DNA of 64,000 nt from Vibrio fortis (GTDB lineage Bacteria > Pseudomonadota > Gammaproteobacteria > Enterobacterales > Vibrionaceae), in NCBI RefSeq assembly GCF_024347475.1, contig NZ_AP025488.1, forward strand, positions 124,001-188,000, given 5' to 3'. How positions within the stretch are numbered: the first letter of the stretch is position 1; the number at the start of each line of letters is the position of its first letter. Under the pieces are notes generated by a model. The model was not told the origin of the DNA and searched no databases. It saw only the letters and a program-made list of their open reading frames with translations. Of the stretch, positions 8,184 to 16,642 are shown one piece after another. Position numbers and translations under genes: made by a program.

Positions 8184-9023
8184 TTAAATAGAGCTACGAT
8201 ATTCGCTCGGGGTTCTGCCTGTACGGTTTTTAAATACTCGGCAGAAGTAGTTCACGTCTTTAAAGCCGCAGCGAACCGACACTTCATTGAGCTTAAAGTT
8301 ATACTTCTTAAGCATGAACTTGGCGCGGTCAACTCGCACACGAGTGATGTACTCAGCCAACGTCATATGACCTTGTTGGCGGAACATTCGAGACAAGTGA
8401 TTGGATGAAATGCTAAAACGAGAGGCGATGCCGTCTCGGGTAATTTGGCGATGGAAGTTCTCTTGGATGTAGATACAAATACCCTGATACACATCTTGCA
8501 CTCGACTGTGAGACTTCTCGACCGGAGCATCTAACATCGTCTTACTGTATTGCAGCAGCGCTTGCAGCAACAGCTCGTCCATCGGCTGCTTGTTATTCTC
8601 GCGCGCTAACGAGCTCAGCGCCTCTAGAATGTTATCAATCGCAAATCCAGATCGAGTCTGAAGGCTGTGCTTTTGAATATCGTAAAAGCTCTCTTCACCT
8701 TTACGTTTTCTCACCAAGCTCAAGCCGAGTTGACGACGCCCAAACAGCATACTTAACACTGAGCAATCAGTATCCCAGTTCGGCTTGTTCCAACAGTTAG
8801 GCGGAATAAAAATCGCATCCCCCGCTTTAGCGACAACGTTGGTGATCTTACGATCATGACTCTCCATTTCATTTATATACTCACCGTCGAGCACCAGCTC
8901 TAAGCGCGGAAAGTTCACCTGATAACTGAATGCTGAAGGCGTGTGAAAATCTCCCGCAAACCAGATGTTATGAAATGGCTCTCGCTCATTTAATACCGAC
9001 GAAATTAGGTCATGAAATATCAT
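8184..9023 (-). CDS. AraC family transcriptional regulator of the PTS block
   Basis: A 279-aa AraC/XylS regulator: N-terminal cupin-like sensor (about 1-150) and C-terminal double helix-turn-helix (about 180-279: ITRDGIASRFSISSNHLSRMF, LNEVSVRCGFKDVNYFCRVFK, ending GRTPSEYR). It lies inside the PTS block, divergent from the ManP-like EIIABC gene and convergent with the HPr-like/EIIA gene. The likely role is sugar-responsive activation of the PTS operons. A shared 16-bp motif in both divergent promoter regions is the best candidate for its site. Confidence 0.9.
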   Translation of the reverse strand: MIFHDLISSVLNEREPFHNIWFAGDFHTPSAFSYQVNFPRLELVLDGEYINEMESHDRKITNVVAKAGDAIFIPPNCWNKPNWDTDCSVLSMLFGRRQLGLSLVRKRKGEESFYDIQKHSLQTRSGFAIDNILEALSSLARENNKQPMDELLLQALLQYSKTMLDAPVEKSHSRVQDVYQGICIYIQENFHRQITRDGIASRFSISSNHLSRMFRQQGHMTLAEYITRVRVDRAKFMLKKYNFKLNEVSVRCGFKDVNYFCRVFKNRTGRTPSEYRSSI

Positions 9024-9401
9024 TGTTTCGAACTCTTATAGGCAGCAATACGGCTACAACAATAGGTATACTCCTTAGTGAAACAGAGTGCTATTGAGCA
9101 AAATCACAATTTGAGATCTAGGTTACAAAAATCCAGTCGTGGAAATAAATTTCCAGTCTCACACCCAATTTCGAACATCAATTTCTCGTTAGCCAAATTC
9201 CCCTAAACCCTTACCAATAAAAGCCTCAACACCCAGCGAAAGGTGTCAACACGCCTCTAAAACCACCCCACTAACCGATCAAAATCACACTCCATTTAGA
9301 AGGCAACAATCATCCAGTAAATGCGTTTTTTCTTCACTACAGAAGGCGATTAATCAATTTCAGAATACCCCTAACAAAATAAAAAAGAGTAGGGGTCCAT
9401 T
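9024..9401. promoter_or_regulatory. Divergent promoter region, araC-type gene / manP-like gene
   Basis: A 378-bp divergent non-coding region. The 16-mer GGTTACAAAAATCCAG occupies 9121-9136; it is followed by two direct TCCAGTC heptamers (9132-9138 and 9152-9158) around the palindrome GGAAATAAATTTCC (9141-9154). AraC proteins often bind direct repeats about 20 bp apart, which fits. TCACA half-sites at about 9104 and 9287 may be weak CRP sites, but their left halves are poor. Confidence 0.55.
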
Positions 9402-11306
9402 ATGATCACGACATTGATCAATCAAGATTTGATAAAGCTTTCACTAAGCGCTAATTCCAAAGAAGACGTATTTAAAGAGCTAATAGAGGTGCTTTACGCA
9501 CAAGGTAGAATCTCAGACAAAGCACAGTTCCTTGCCGACATAAAGGCTCGTGAAGAGCAAGGCAATACTGGGTTTGAAGAAGGCATCGCCCTACCACACG
9601 CGAAGAGCAGCGCGGTAATCAAACCCGCTGTGGTGATCGGCGTACACAAACAAGGCATCGACTACGGCGCCGATGACGGTCAACCTTCAAAACTGTTCTT
9701 TATGATTGCCTCTCCCGATGGCGGCGACAATCACCACATCGAAGTATTGGCCGAGCTCTCTTCAAAACTGATTGAAGAAGACTTCATTGAGAACTTCATG
9801 AATGCCGATTCTGAGCAAACCGCATTGGAGCTGTTACTGACTAAACCAGCGCCAGTTCCAACTGAAGAAACGACAGAAAAACAAGGCTTCATAATTGGTG
9901 TGACGGGTTGCCCAGCTGGCGTGGCACACACCTATTTGGCAGCAGAGGCATTAGAGAAAGGCGCAGCAGCACTTGGCTACGACGTTAAGGTTGAAACTAA
10001 TGGCTCTATCGGCGTTAAAAACAGCCCTACTCAAGAAGAAATAGAACGTGCCGACGCGATTGTAGTGGCTTGTGACAAGCAAGTCGACATGGCGCGCTTT
10101 GCTGGTAAACGCGTTATCTGCACCAACGTAAAAGCGCCAATCAAAGACGCGCAAGGTTTGATTAAACAAGCACTCAACGCAACCAGTTACCAAGCAGAGC
10201 AAGCTCCAACTAACCAATCCGTTGCGGAGAAAGCCTCACAAGCACGCTCCGACCTTTACCGTTACTTGATGAATGGCGTATCACACATGATCCCATTCGT
10301 AGTGACGGGCGGCCTTTTGATTGCCTTAGCTCTGGCGATTGGTGGTGAGCCAAGTGAATCTGGCATGGCGATCCCTGCTGGCAGCATGTGGAACCAAATT
10401 TTAGAAGTTGGCGTGGTTGCCTTCACCCTGATGATCCCAATCTTGGCTGGCTACATTGCTTACGCGATTGCTGACCGCCCTGCTCTAACCCCTGGCTTAA
10501 TCGGTGGTTGGATTGCCAACAATGGTTCTTTCTATGGTGCTGACGCAGGTACAGGCTTCATTGGCGCAATCATCGCAGGTCTATTAGTGGGTTACTTCGT
10601 TAAGTGGATTACCTCGTTCAACTACCACAAATTCGTTCAACCACTTGTGCCTATCATGATCGCTCCGATCACTGGCTCTCTATTCATCGCAGGTCTGTTC
10701 ATCTTCGTCATTGGCGCGCCTATCGCGGGACTTATGGATGCGCTTACAGCCCTACTGACGAGCATGAGCACAGGCAACGTGGTTCTGCTTGGCATCGTAC
10801 TGGGTGGCATGGCTGGCTTCGATATGGGTGGCCCATTCAACAAGGTGGCGTTCCTATTTTCGGTTGGCATGATTGCCAGCGGTCAAACTCAGTTCATGGG
10901 CGCAATGGCGTGTGCAATCCCTGTCGCTCCACTAGGTATGGCTATCGCAACCAGACTTGGCCGTAAGTTTGACCTGTTCGAATCTTCTGAAATCGAAGCA
11001 GGCAAAGCAGCAGGCGCGATGGGCTTAGTGGGTATCTCTGAAGGTGCGATTCCTTTCGCCGCTCAAGACCCAATGTCAGTTATCCCTGCCAACGTACTTG
11101 GTTCAATGACTGCGGCGGTTATGGCGTTCTCATTCGGCATCACCAACAGCGTTGCTCACGGTGGTCCAGTAGTCGCTCTACTTGGCGCAATGAACTACCC
11201 ACTGCTAGCACTCGTGTGCATGGCGACTGGTGCGGGCGTAACTGCGGTTACTTGTATCGCGCTTAAAAATCTACGCAAAGCCAAGCTAACAACAGCCACG
11301 GCTTAA
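9402..11306 (+). CDS. manP: PTS EIIA-EIIB-EIIC permease, ManP-like mannose transporter
   Basis: A 634-aa fructose-family PTS permease, domain order EIIA (phospho-His66 in IALPHAKS), EIIB (phospho-Cys170 in VTGCPAGVAHT), EIIC (about 280-625, opening SHMIPFVVTGG, multiple membrane segments). It differs in order from the EIIA-EIIC-EIIB protein at 5029. manA lies directly downstream on the same strand, which points to mannose: import as mannose-6-phosphate, then isomerisation to fructose-6-phosphate. It corresponds in context to VC1826 of V. cholerae, which I recall as a mannose transporter. Its start has an upstream purine-rich AGTAGGGG. Confidence 0.88.
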   Translation: MITTLINQDLIKLSLSANSKEDVFKELIEVLYAQGRISDKAQFLADIKAREEQGNTGFEEGIALPHAKSSAVIKPAVVIGVHKQGIDYGADDGQPSKLFFMIASPDGGDNHHIEVLAELSSKLIEEDFIENFMNADSEQTALELLLTKPAPVPTEETTEKQGFIIGVTGCPAGVAHTYLAAEALEKGAAALGYDVKVETNGSIGVKNSPTQEEIERADAIVVACDKQVDMARFAGKRVICTNVKAPIKDAQGLIKQALNATSYQAEQAPTNQSVAEKASQARSDLYRYLMNGVSHMIPFVVTGGLLIALALAIGGEPSESGMAIPAGSMWNQILEVGVVAFTLMIPILAGYIAYAIADRPALTPGLIGGWIANNGSFYGADAGTGFIGAIIAGLLVGYFVKWITSFNYHKFVQPLVPIMIAPITGSLFIAGLFIFVIGAPIAGLMDALTALLTSMSTGNVVLLGIVLGGMAGFDMGGPFNKVAFLFSVGMIASGQTQFMGAMACAIPVAPLGMAIATRLGRKFDLFESSEIEAGKAAGAMGLVGISEGAIPFAAQDPMSVIPANVLGSMTAAVMAFSFGITNSVAHGGPVVALLGAMNYPLLALVCMATGAGVTAVTCIALKNLRKAKLTTATA

Positions 11307-11400
11307 GCCATTTCAACTCCAATGGCTTGAGCCCCCTCTACTCTTACGTTTCATTAAGTCGAGTACAGCTCAAGCCATGTCTCCCTTCATGGTGATTTCG

Positions 11401-12618
11401 ATGTCTGATTTTTCTCTAGCGAACGATTCGTTCGTACAACGTTTTTTCTACCCTATGACCAACGTGATTCAAAACTATGCATGGGGTAGCCCTTCTTCGT
11501 TCAGCCAGCTGTTTGGTATTGATAACCAATCTGGTGAGCCACAAGCAGAGATCTGGATGGGCGCTCACCCGAATGGTTGCTCAATGGTCAACGACAACGG
11601 GCAGCAGACCACATTGTCGAGCTTAATCTCTAAGAACCTAAACCTGTTTTTAAGCGAGAAAGTCGCGAGTCGCTTTGGTGAATTACCATACCTTTTCAAA
11701 GTATTAGCTGCTGAAAAAGCACTCTCTGTTCAAGTGCACCCAAACAAACAACAAGCCGAATCTGGATACGCTCTTGAAGAGCAACAAGGCATTCCGATGA
11801 CAGCGGGCAACCGCAACTACAAAGATCCCAACCACAAGCCAGAATTGGTGTATGCCCTAACCGACTACACGGCGATGAATGGCTTTAGATCGATCAGCGA
11901 GATCCTTGAGCACTTTCATTACCTCGATATTCCTGAGCTACATTCGATGGTTAACGATCTCGCAGGCGACCAAACTCCCAATGGCTTAGCCTGCTTCTTT
12001 GCAAGCTTGTTGTCTTTGGAAGGCGAGCAAAAAGGCATGGCGTTGACCATGCTGTTGATGAAGGCCAAGCTTTCAGATAAACGTGTATTCCAACTGATTT
12101 CAGAGCTTGAAGCTCAATACCCGGGTGACGTTGGCTTGTTCGCTCCGCTGCTATTAAATGTGATTACCCTAAAGCCGGGGCAAGCCATGTATCTAGATGC
12201 CGAAACGCCTCACGCTTACATCAAGGGCACAGGCCTAGAAATCATGGCGAACTCCGATAATGTACTGCGTGCTGGGTTAACGCCTAAACATATGGACGTG
12301 AATGAACTGGTTTCTTGTACTCGATTCAATGAAAAACCCGCAGACCGATTACTGCTCAACCCGATTGAACAAGGTGATGTGATGGAATACGAAATTCCAG
12401 TCGAGGATTTTAAGTTCTCTATTGTGCAAAACTCACATCAACGCAAGATCACTACCGAAGGCGCAGAGATCCTATTACCACTCGACGAATCTATGGTGCT
12501 CACTCACCAATGCGGCGAAACCTGTGTGATAGAGAAAGGCCAGTCAGTGTTTATCCCGGCTTATGCTGAGAGTTACAAGCTGGACTGCGTTGGCCGAGTA
12601 GCACGCGCTTACAGCTAG
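11401..12618 (+). CDS. manA: Mannose-6-phosphate isomerase, class I
   Basis: Type I phosphomannose isomerase, which interconverts mannose-6-phosphate and fructose-6-phosphate with zinc. Diagnostic segments are IQNYAWGS, AEIWMGAHP, LSVQVHPNK (zinc His), HKPELVYAL (zinc Glu) and YLDAETPHAYIKG. I place the start at ATG 11401, preceded by GGTGA five bases upstream, giving 405 aa. Starts at 11377 or 11455 are possible; the last would match the shorter E. coli N terminus. It lies about 95 bases after the ManP-like gene and probably belongs to its operon. A clear terminator follows. Confidence 0.95.
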   Translation: MSDFSLANDSFVQRFFYPMTNVIQNYAWGSPSSFSQLFGIDNQSGEPQAEIWMGAHPNGCSMVNDNGQQTTLSSLISKNLNLFLSEKVASRFGELPYLFKVLAAEKALSVQVHPNKQQAESGYALEEQQGIPMTAGNRNYKDPNHKPELVYALTDYTAMNGFRSISEILEHFHYLDIPELHSMVNDLAGDQTPNGLACFFASLLSLEGEQKGMALTMLLMKAKLSDKRVFQLISELEAQYPGDVGLFAPLLLNVITLKPGQAMYLDAETPHAYIKGTGLEIMANSDNVLRAGLTPKHMDVNELVSCTRFNEKPADRLLLNPIEQGDVMEYEIPVEDFKFSIVQNSHQRKITTEGAEILLPLDESMVLTHQCGETCVIEKGQSVFIPAYAESYKLDCVGRVARAYS

Positions 12619-12647
12619 CTTTCCAAAACTCACAACACACTCTCTTC

Positions 12648-12673
12648 ATGCCCTGCTTTTGTAGGGCATTTTT
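12648..12673 (+). terminator. Rho-independent terminator of manA
   Basis: Perfect 7-bp stem ATGCCCT/AGGGCAT with loop GCTTTTGT, followed by a T run. It lies 30 bases beyond the manA stop. Confidence 0.88.
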
Positions 12674-12735
12674 GTTTCTATAGCTTTTGTGTTCCCAGAG
12701 CTTTTTTGTCCCTACAGCTCTTTTATTCCTACAGA
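12669..12735. repeat. Degenerate 17-bp tandem repeat, four units
   Basis: Four degenerate units follow the manA terminator: TTTTTGTTTCTATAGC, TTTTGTGTTCCCAGAGC, TTTTTTGTCCCTACAGC, TCTTTTATTCCTACAGA. Units 2-4 keep an exact 17-base period. No coding role is apparent. Confidence 0.6.
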
Positions 12736-12918
12736 AAGTTATTTCAACACCGAAATACACCATCAAATATGACCCTTCTCACACTGGATGAATGATGCAA
12801 ATCACACTTAATTTTGCTTGGTACAAATGTGCAGTGAAGGGCTTTTATTTGCTATTTCGCGAATCAGGTTAATCCATTAATTTTAATTCAAGAACTTCAA
12901 TAGTGAATGAGTTAATAA
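12736..12918. promoter_or_regulatory. Upstream region of the EIIA / EIICB operon
   Basis: Non-coding and AT-rich. It contains TGGTACAAATGTGCAG (12819-12834), matching the AraC-linked 16-mer at about 11 of 16 positions, and AATGATGCAAATCACA near 12791, a possible weak CRP site. Both are suggestions only. Confidence 0.35.
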
Positions 12919-13359
12919 ATGATCACACAACTAACTAACGTCAACTTAATTAATAACAACCTTCAAGCGAATAATAAAAAAGAACTGTTTGAAGAATTGG
13001 CAGGCATGTTATTTGAGAATAACCGAATCAACAGTAAGGAAGCCTTCTTGGCTGACATTGAAATTCGTGAATCTCAAAGCATCACCTCAATGGACGGTAT
13101 CGCTTACCCACACTCGAAAAGCAAGGCAGTAACAGAGCCTGCGATTGCTGTGGGTGTAAAGCGCGAAGGCATTGAGTATGAAGATGAAGACGGCATTAAT
13201 CCAACCGTTTTTTTTATGATTGCCTCACCAGACAACGGTGCTGACCATCATATTTATGTACTACAAGAACTATTTGGAAAATTCAGTGATGAGTTTATCC
13301 AAAATATCCATAACGCAAAAGATGAACATCAAATCCTTAATATTTTAATTAATTCATAA
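12919..13359 (+). CDS. PTS fructose-type EIIA protein
   Basis: A 146-aa stand-alone EIIA of the fructose/Ntr family. The phospho-histidine is His65 in IAYPHSKS. Compared with the other EIIA domains here, the loop before the site is shorter (SITSMDG in place of GNTGFEEG). It would take phosphate from HPr or FPr and pass it to the EIIB of the downstream protein. It lies 13 bases before the EIIC-EIIB gene. The context matches what I remember as VC1820. Confidence 0.92.
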   Translation: MITQLTNVNLINNNLQANNKKELFEELAGMLFENNRINSKEAFLADIEIRESQSITSMDGIAYPHSKSKAVTEPAIAVGVKREGIEYEDEDGINPTVFFMIASPDNGADHHIYVLQELFGKFSDEFIQNIHNAKDEHQILNILINS

Positions 13360-13372
13360 GGCGTAGAAAATT

Positions 13373-14788
13373 ATGAGTACCCTAGCAAACCAAGCTACGA
13401 ATACTAGCAATAAAAATAGTAGTAGCGACTATAAAAAACTCCTTAGTACCATGAAAGGTCACCTGCTTTTCGGCACATCTCACATGCTACCTTTCATCGT
13501 AGCCGGTGGTGTTCTGTTGGCGTTGGCGGTAATGGCATCGGGTAAAGGTGCAGTTCCAGCAGATGGCTTGCTGGCAGACATCTCCAACATCGGTATCAAG
13601 GGCCTTGTTCTTTTCCCAATCATTCTTGGCGGCTTTATTGGTTACTCAATTGCAGATAAACCAGCACTAGCACCAGCGATGATCTCTTCTGGCATCATGG
13701 CAGATATGGGCGGCGGCTTCCTTGGTTGTATCGTGGCTGGCTTCATCGCAGGTGGCGTGGTGCTTCAACTTAAGAAGATCCCGCTTTCTACCAACATGAC
13801 CGCGCTAGGTGCATACTTCATCTACCCGCTTGTTGGTACGCTAATCTCTGCAGGTATCGTACTGTGGGGCATCGGTGAGCCAATCAAAGTGTTCATGGCT
13901 TCCATGAATGAGTTCCTAGCGTCAATGGCGGGGGCATCTAAGATGGTTCTTGGCACAATCCTTGGTGGTATGACGGCATTCGATATGGGCGGTCCAATCA
14001 ACAAAGTGGCAACCCTATTCGCTCAAACTCAAGTAGACACACAACCATGGTTAATGGGCGGCGTAGGCATCGCGATTTGTACACCACCTCTAGGTATGGC
14101 ACTGGCGACGTTCCTGTTCAAAAACAAGTTCTCTAAACAAGAGCAAGAGGCAGGTAAAGCAGCGGCAATCATGGGCTCTATCGGTATCTCTGAAGGTGCT
14201 ATCCCATTCGCAGCGAACGACCCAATGCGTGTGCTTCCTTCAATCGTTGCCGGTGGTATTGTTGGCTGTGTGTTCGGCTTCATGACAGACATCCTACTTC
14301 ACGCACCGTGGGGCGGTCTAATCACAGCACCTGTATCAAGTAACATTCCAATGTACGTAGTCGGTATCGCACTAGGCTCACTAACCACAGCGGTTATCGT
14401 TGGCTTCTGGAAACCAGTAGTCGTTGAAACAGAAGAGGACACAGTTGAAGCTGCGCCAGTTCAGGCTCAAACAGCACCTGTAGCAGGCGAAGGCGAGTAC
14501 GACATCGTAGCAGTAACATGTTGCCCTTCTGGTGTTGCACACACCTTTATGGCAGCCAAAGCACTAGAGAAAGCCGGTGCAGCAGCAGGCCTGAAAATCA
14601 AGGTAGAAACACAAGGTCAAAACGGCATTCAAAACCGCATCACCGACCTAGATGTAGCAAACGCGAAACTGGTTATCTTAGCTCACGATATTCAAGTGAA
14701 AGACGCTCACCGCTTTGCCAATGCAAACGTGATTGAGTGTTCAACTAAAGAAGCGATGAAGAAAGCCGCAACACTGGTCGTCGCATAA
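13373..14788 (+). CDS. PTS fructose-type EIIC-EIIB permease
   Basis: A 471-aa permease: EIIC (about 25-340, HMLPFIVAGGVLLAL and following membrane segments) and C-terminal EIIB with phospho-Cys384 in VTCCPSGVAHTFMAA. EIIA is supplied by the gene immediately upstream. Large parts of EIIC are nearly identical to the EIIA-EIIC-EIIB protein at 5029-6900 (for example GGPINKVATLFAQTQV and WLMGGVGIAICTPPLGMA), so one arose from the other by duplication or they are homogenised by gene conversion. Substrate is probably fructose or a related sugar. Confidence 0.92.
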   Translation: MSTLANQATNTSNKNSSSDYKKLLSTMKGHLLFGTSHMLPFIVAGGVLLALAVMASGKGAVPADGLLADISNIGIKGLVLFPIILGGFIGYSIADKPALAPAMISSGIMADMGGGFLGCIVAGFIAGGVVLQLKKIPLSTNMTALGAYFIYPLVGTLISAGIVLWGIGEPIKVFMASMNEFLASMAGASKMVLGTILGGMTAFDMGGPINKVATLFAQTQVDTQPWLMGGVGIAICTPPLGMALATFLFKNKFSKQEQEAGKAAAIMGSIGISEGAIPFAANDPMRVLPSIVAGGIVGCVFGFMTDILLHAPWGGLITAPVSSNIPMYVVGIALGSLTTAVIVGFWKPVVVETEEDTVEAAPVQAQTAPVAGEGEYDIVAVTCCPSGVAHTFMAAKALEKAGAAAGLKIKVETQGQNGIQNRITDLDVANAKLVILAHDIQVKDAHRFANANVIECSTKEAMKKAATLVVA

Positions 14789-14814
14789 CCCAACGTCAAG
14801 TTAGCTCCTAACTC

Positions 14815-14846
14815 TAGAGCCCTACCCCTAAGGGCTCTATTTTTTC
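14815..14846 (+). terminator. Rho-independent terminator of the EIIA / EIICB operon
   Basis: A perfect 9-bp stem TAGAGCCCT/AGGGCTCTA with loop ACCCCTA and a run of T. It separates the PTS block from the minus-strand gene ending at 14862. Confidence 0.92.
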
Positions 14847-14861
14847 TTCTCTATGAGCTCG

Positions 14862-15638
14862 TTACATGCTCTTCAGTCCCCACTTCTCAGCGGTTTGCTT
14901 GAAGAAACCTTGCGTCTTTTTCAATTCAACCCAGTGGTTAATGTAATTAATCCAAACCTGATCATCTTGTGGTAGTAGCATCGCAATTGGAGTTGGTTTA
15001 CGTGGCTCTTTCACCGGAACTATCGCGAGTTGTTTAAACTTCTCTACTAAGGTTGCAGCCTCTACGTTTGAAGTCACGGAGACATCAGCGCGGCGAGCTA
15101 AAAGCTCTTGGAAATCCCGTGCCGGCGCTTCAATCACGATGTGTTGTGCCGATGGGAAGAAGTCCTTCACCATTTTTTCTTGTACTGTGCCAAGCGTGGC
15201 GGCAACTTTGATTTCTGCTTTGTCAAAGTCACTCCAGTCGGAGAACTTCCCTAGGTCTTTCTTTTGCACGACAGGGACGAAAGCCAGATAGAAATAGGGT
15301 TGGCTGTACCCAGCGACTTTTGCTCGAGACATGTTGAGCGATGCGCTGCCAGTCACGTCGTATTTGTTAGCTGTGATGCCATTCACCAAGGTTTTCCAGT
15401 CTGTTGCGACGTATTCCACTTTAACGCCTAGGTCCTTAGCCAGCTCAGTCGTGACATCGATATCAAAGCCTCGGTAGCTATTGGTCGCTGGATCCTTCAT
15501 TGTCATTGGGTTCCAGTCCCCCGTTGTACCAACGCGAAGAACTCCGGCATCCAGTATCTCCTGTAAACGACTTTGTGCATGTGCAATTTGTGTAAAAGCA
15601 AGTAAGCACATTCCTAATGCAATTAAGCTTTTCTTCAT
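14862..15638 (-). CDS. Family 3 periplasmic solute-binding protein (amino-acid ABC type, PheC-like)
   Basis: A 258-aa secreted protein with signal peptide (residues 1-21, ...QIAHA). The family 3 binding-protein pattern is clear: LQEILDAGVLRVGTTGDWNPMT, GFDIDVTTELAKDLGVKVEYV, YDVTGSASLNMSRAK. The N-terminal half also resembles periplasmic cyclohexadienyl dehydratase PheC, which shares the fold, so an enzyme cannot be excluded. It diverges from an amino-acid ABC permease gene about 120 bases away, which favours a transport role. No ATPase gene is next to the pair. Confidence 0.82.
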   Translation of the reverse strand: MKKSLIALGMCLLAFTQIAHAQSRLQEILDAGVLRVGTTGDWNPMTMKDPATNSYRGFDIDVTTELAKDLGVKVEYVATDWKTLVNGITANKYDVTGSASLNMSRAKVAGYSQPYFYLAFVPVVQKKDLGKFSDWSDFDKAEIKVAATLGTVQEKMVKDFFPSAQHIVIEAPARDFQELLARRADVSVTSNVEAATLVEKFKQLAIVPVKEPRKPTPIAMLLPQDDQVWINYINHWVELKKTQGFFKQTAEKWGLKSM

Positions 15639-15757
15639 TTTTTATTCCTTCAAAGAATGCTGATTTCTAAGTGATGAGATATTCTTCTTAATTATTAACC
15701 ATTAAACAGATTTGGTTGTTAACATAGCAATAACAAATGGAGTTTTTGGGAGTAAAT

Positions 15758-16498
15758 GTGAACTATCGTCACTTATCGCTAGTTTCTCTGCTGTTTCTGA
15801 CAGGATGTTCAGACTACCAATGGGGATGGTATGTACTCGACCCGTCAACGGAGCAGGGGCGAACTAACATTCAGTTTTTGGTAGCTGGTTTTAGCGAGAC
15901 TATTCAGGTTTCGTTGCTAAGCATGTTTTTTGCTATGGCTCTGGGTCTATTGGTCGCCTTTCCAGCGCTTTCCAGTTCTCCAATACTCAGGGGGATTAAT
16001 CGACTTTACGTAGAGGTGATGCGTTCTATCCCTGTATTGGTATTGCTATTGTGGGTGTATTACGGAATGCCGACATTACTCGATGTCTCTTTGAACCACT
16101 TCTGGGCAGGGGTAATCGCATTGACCATTGCCGAGAGCGCCTTTATGGCAGAAGTGTTCCGTGGGGGGATTCAAGCGATTAATCGTGGCCAACATGAAGC
16201 GGCCGAGTCCTTGGGATTGACCTATTGGCAAAAAATGCGATTGGTTATCCTACCGCAAGCATTCCGTCAGATACTGCCGCCATTGGGTAACCAGTTTGTT
16301 TATATCCTCAAAATGAGCTCGCTGGTAAGTGTGATTGGTTTGAGTGATCTAACAAGGCGAGCAAATGAGCTAGTGGTGAACGAGTATTTGCCTTTAGAGA
16401 TCTATACCTTTCTGGTTTTGGAGTACCTTGTTCTTATTTTGGTGGTATCGCAGGCGGTTCGTTGGCTAGAAAAAAGGATTGCGATTCCGAGCCATTAA
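15758..16498 (+). CDS. Amino-acid ABC transporter permease with N-terminal lipobox
   Basis: A polar amino-acid (HisM/GlnP) type inner-membrane permease with about five membrane segments and the EAA loop (EAAESLGLTYWQKMRLVILP). I choose GTG 15758 as start because GGGAG lies five bases upstream, giving 246 aa; ATG 15737 would add seven residues. The first segment reads LLFLTGCSDYQ, a lipoprotein-type lipobox, unusual for a permease. No partner permease or ATPase is adjacent; the divergent binding protein is the obvious partner. A shared terminator follows. Confidence 0.85.
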   Translation: MNYRHLSLVSLLFLTGCSDYQWGWYVLDPSTEQGRTNIQFLVAGFSETIQVSLLSMFFAMALGLLVAFPALSSSPILRGINRLYVEVMRSIPVLVLLLWVYYGMPTLLDVSLNHFWAGVIALTIAESAFMAEVFRGGIQAINRGQHEAAESLGLTYWQKMRLVILPQAFRQILPPLGNQFVYILKMSSLVSVIGLSDLTRRANELVVNEYLPLEIYTFLVLEYLVLILVVSQAVRWLEKRIAIPSH

Positions 16499-16582
16499 AT
16501 GGTTCTGACCCTCAAGAGCGTTTAGCTATCTCCAACAAAAAAGCCTCGAGCACAAACCCAAACTCCTGTTGATACTCCCCCT

Positions 16583-16622
16583 AAAGAAATCCCCACTCAT
16601 CTGAGCGGGGATTTCTTTATTT
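16583..16622. terminator. Bidirectional rho-independent terminator
   Basis: Perfect 12-bp stem AAAGAAATCCCC/GGGGATTTCTTT enclosing an inner CTC/GAG pairing. It lies between the converging permease and UgpC-type genes and can serve both. Confidence 0.88.
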
Positions 16623-16642
16623 CGACTCTTCGACACTTCAAG

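Noticed and set aside
9100-9292. CRP sites in the PTS promoter regions
   Set aside because: Only the TCACA halves are good; the partner halves match at two or three of five positions. Kept as a remark, not as features.
12960-13360. Riboswitch or leader peptide ahead of the EIIA gene
   Set aside because: No stable stem or known riboswitch core was seen in the upstream sequence.
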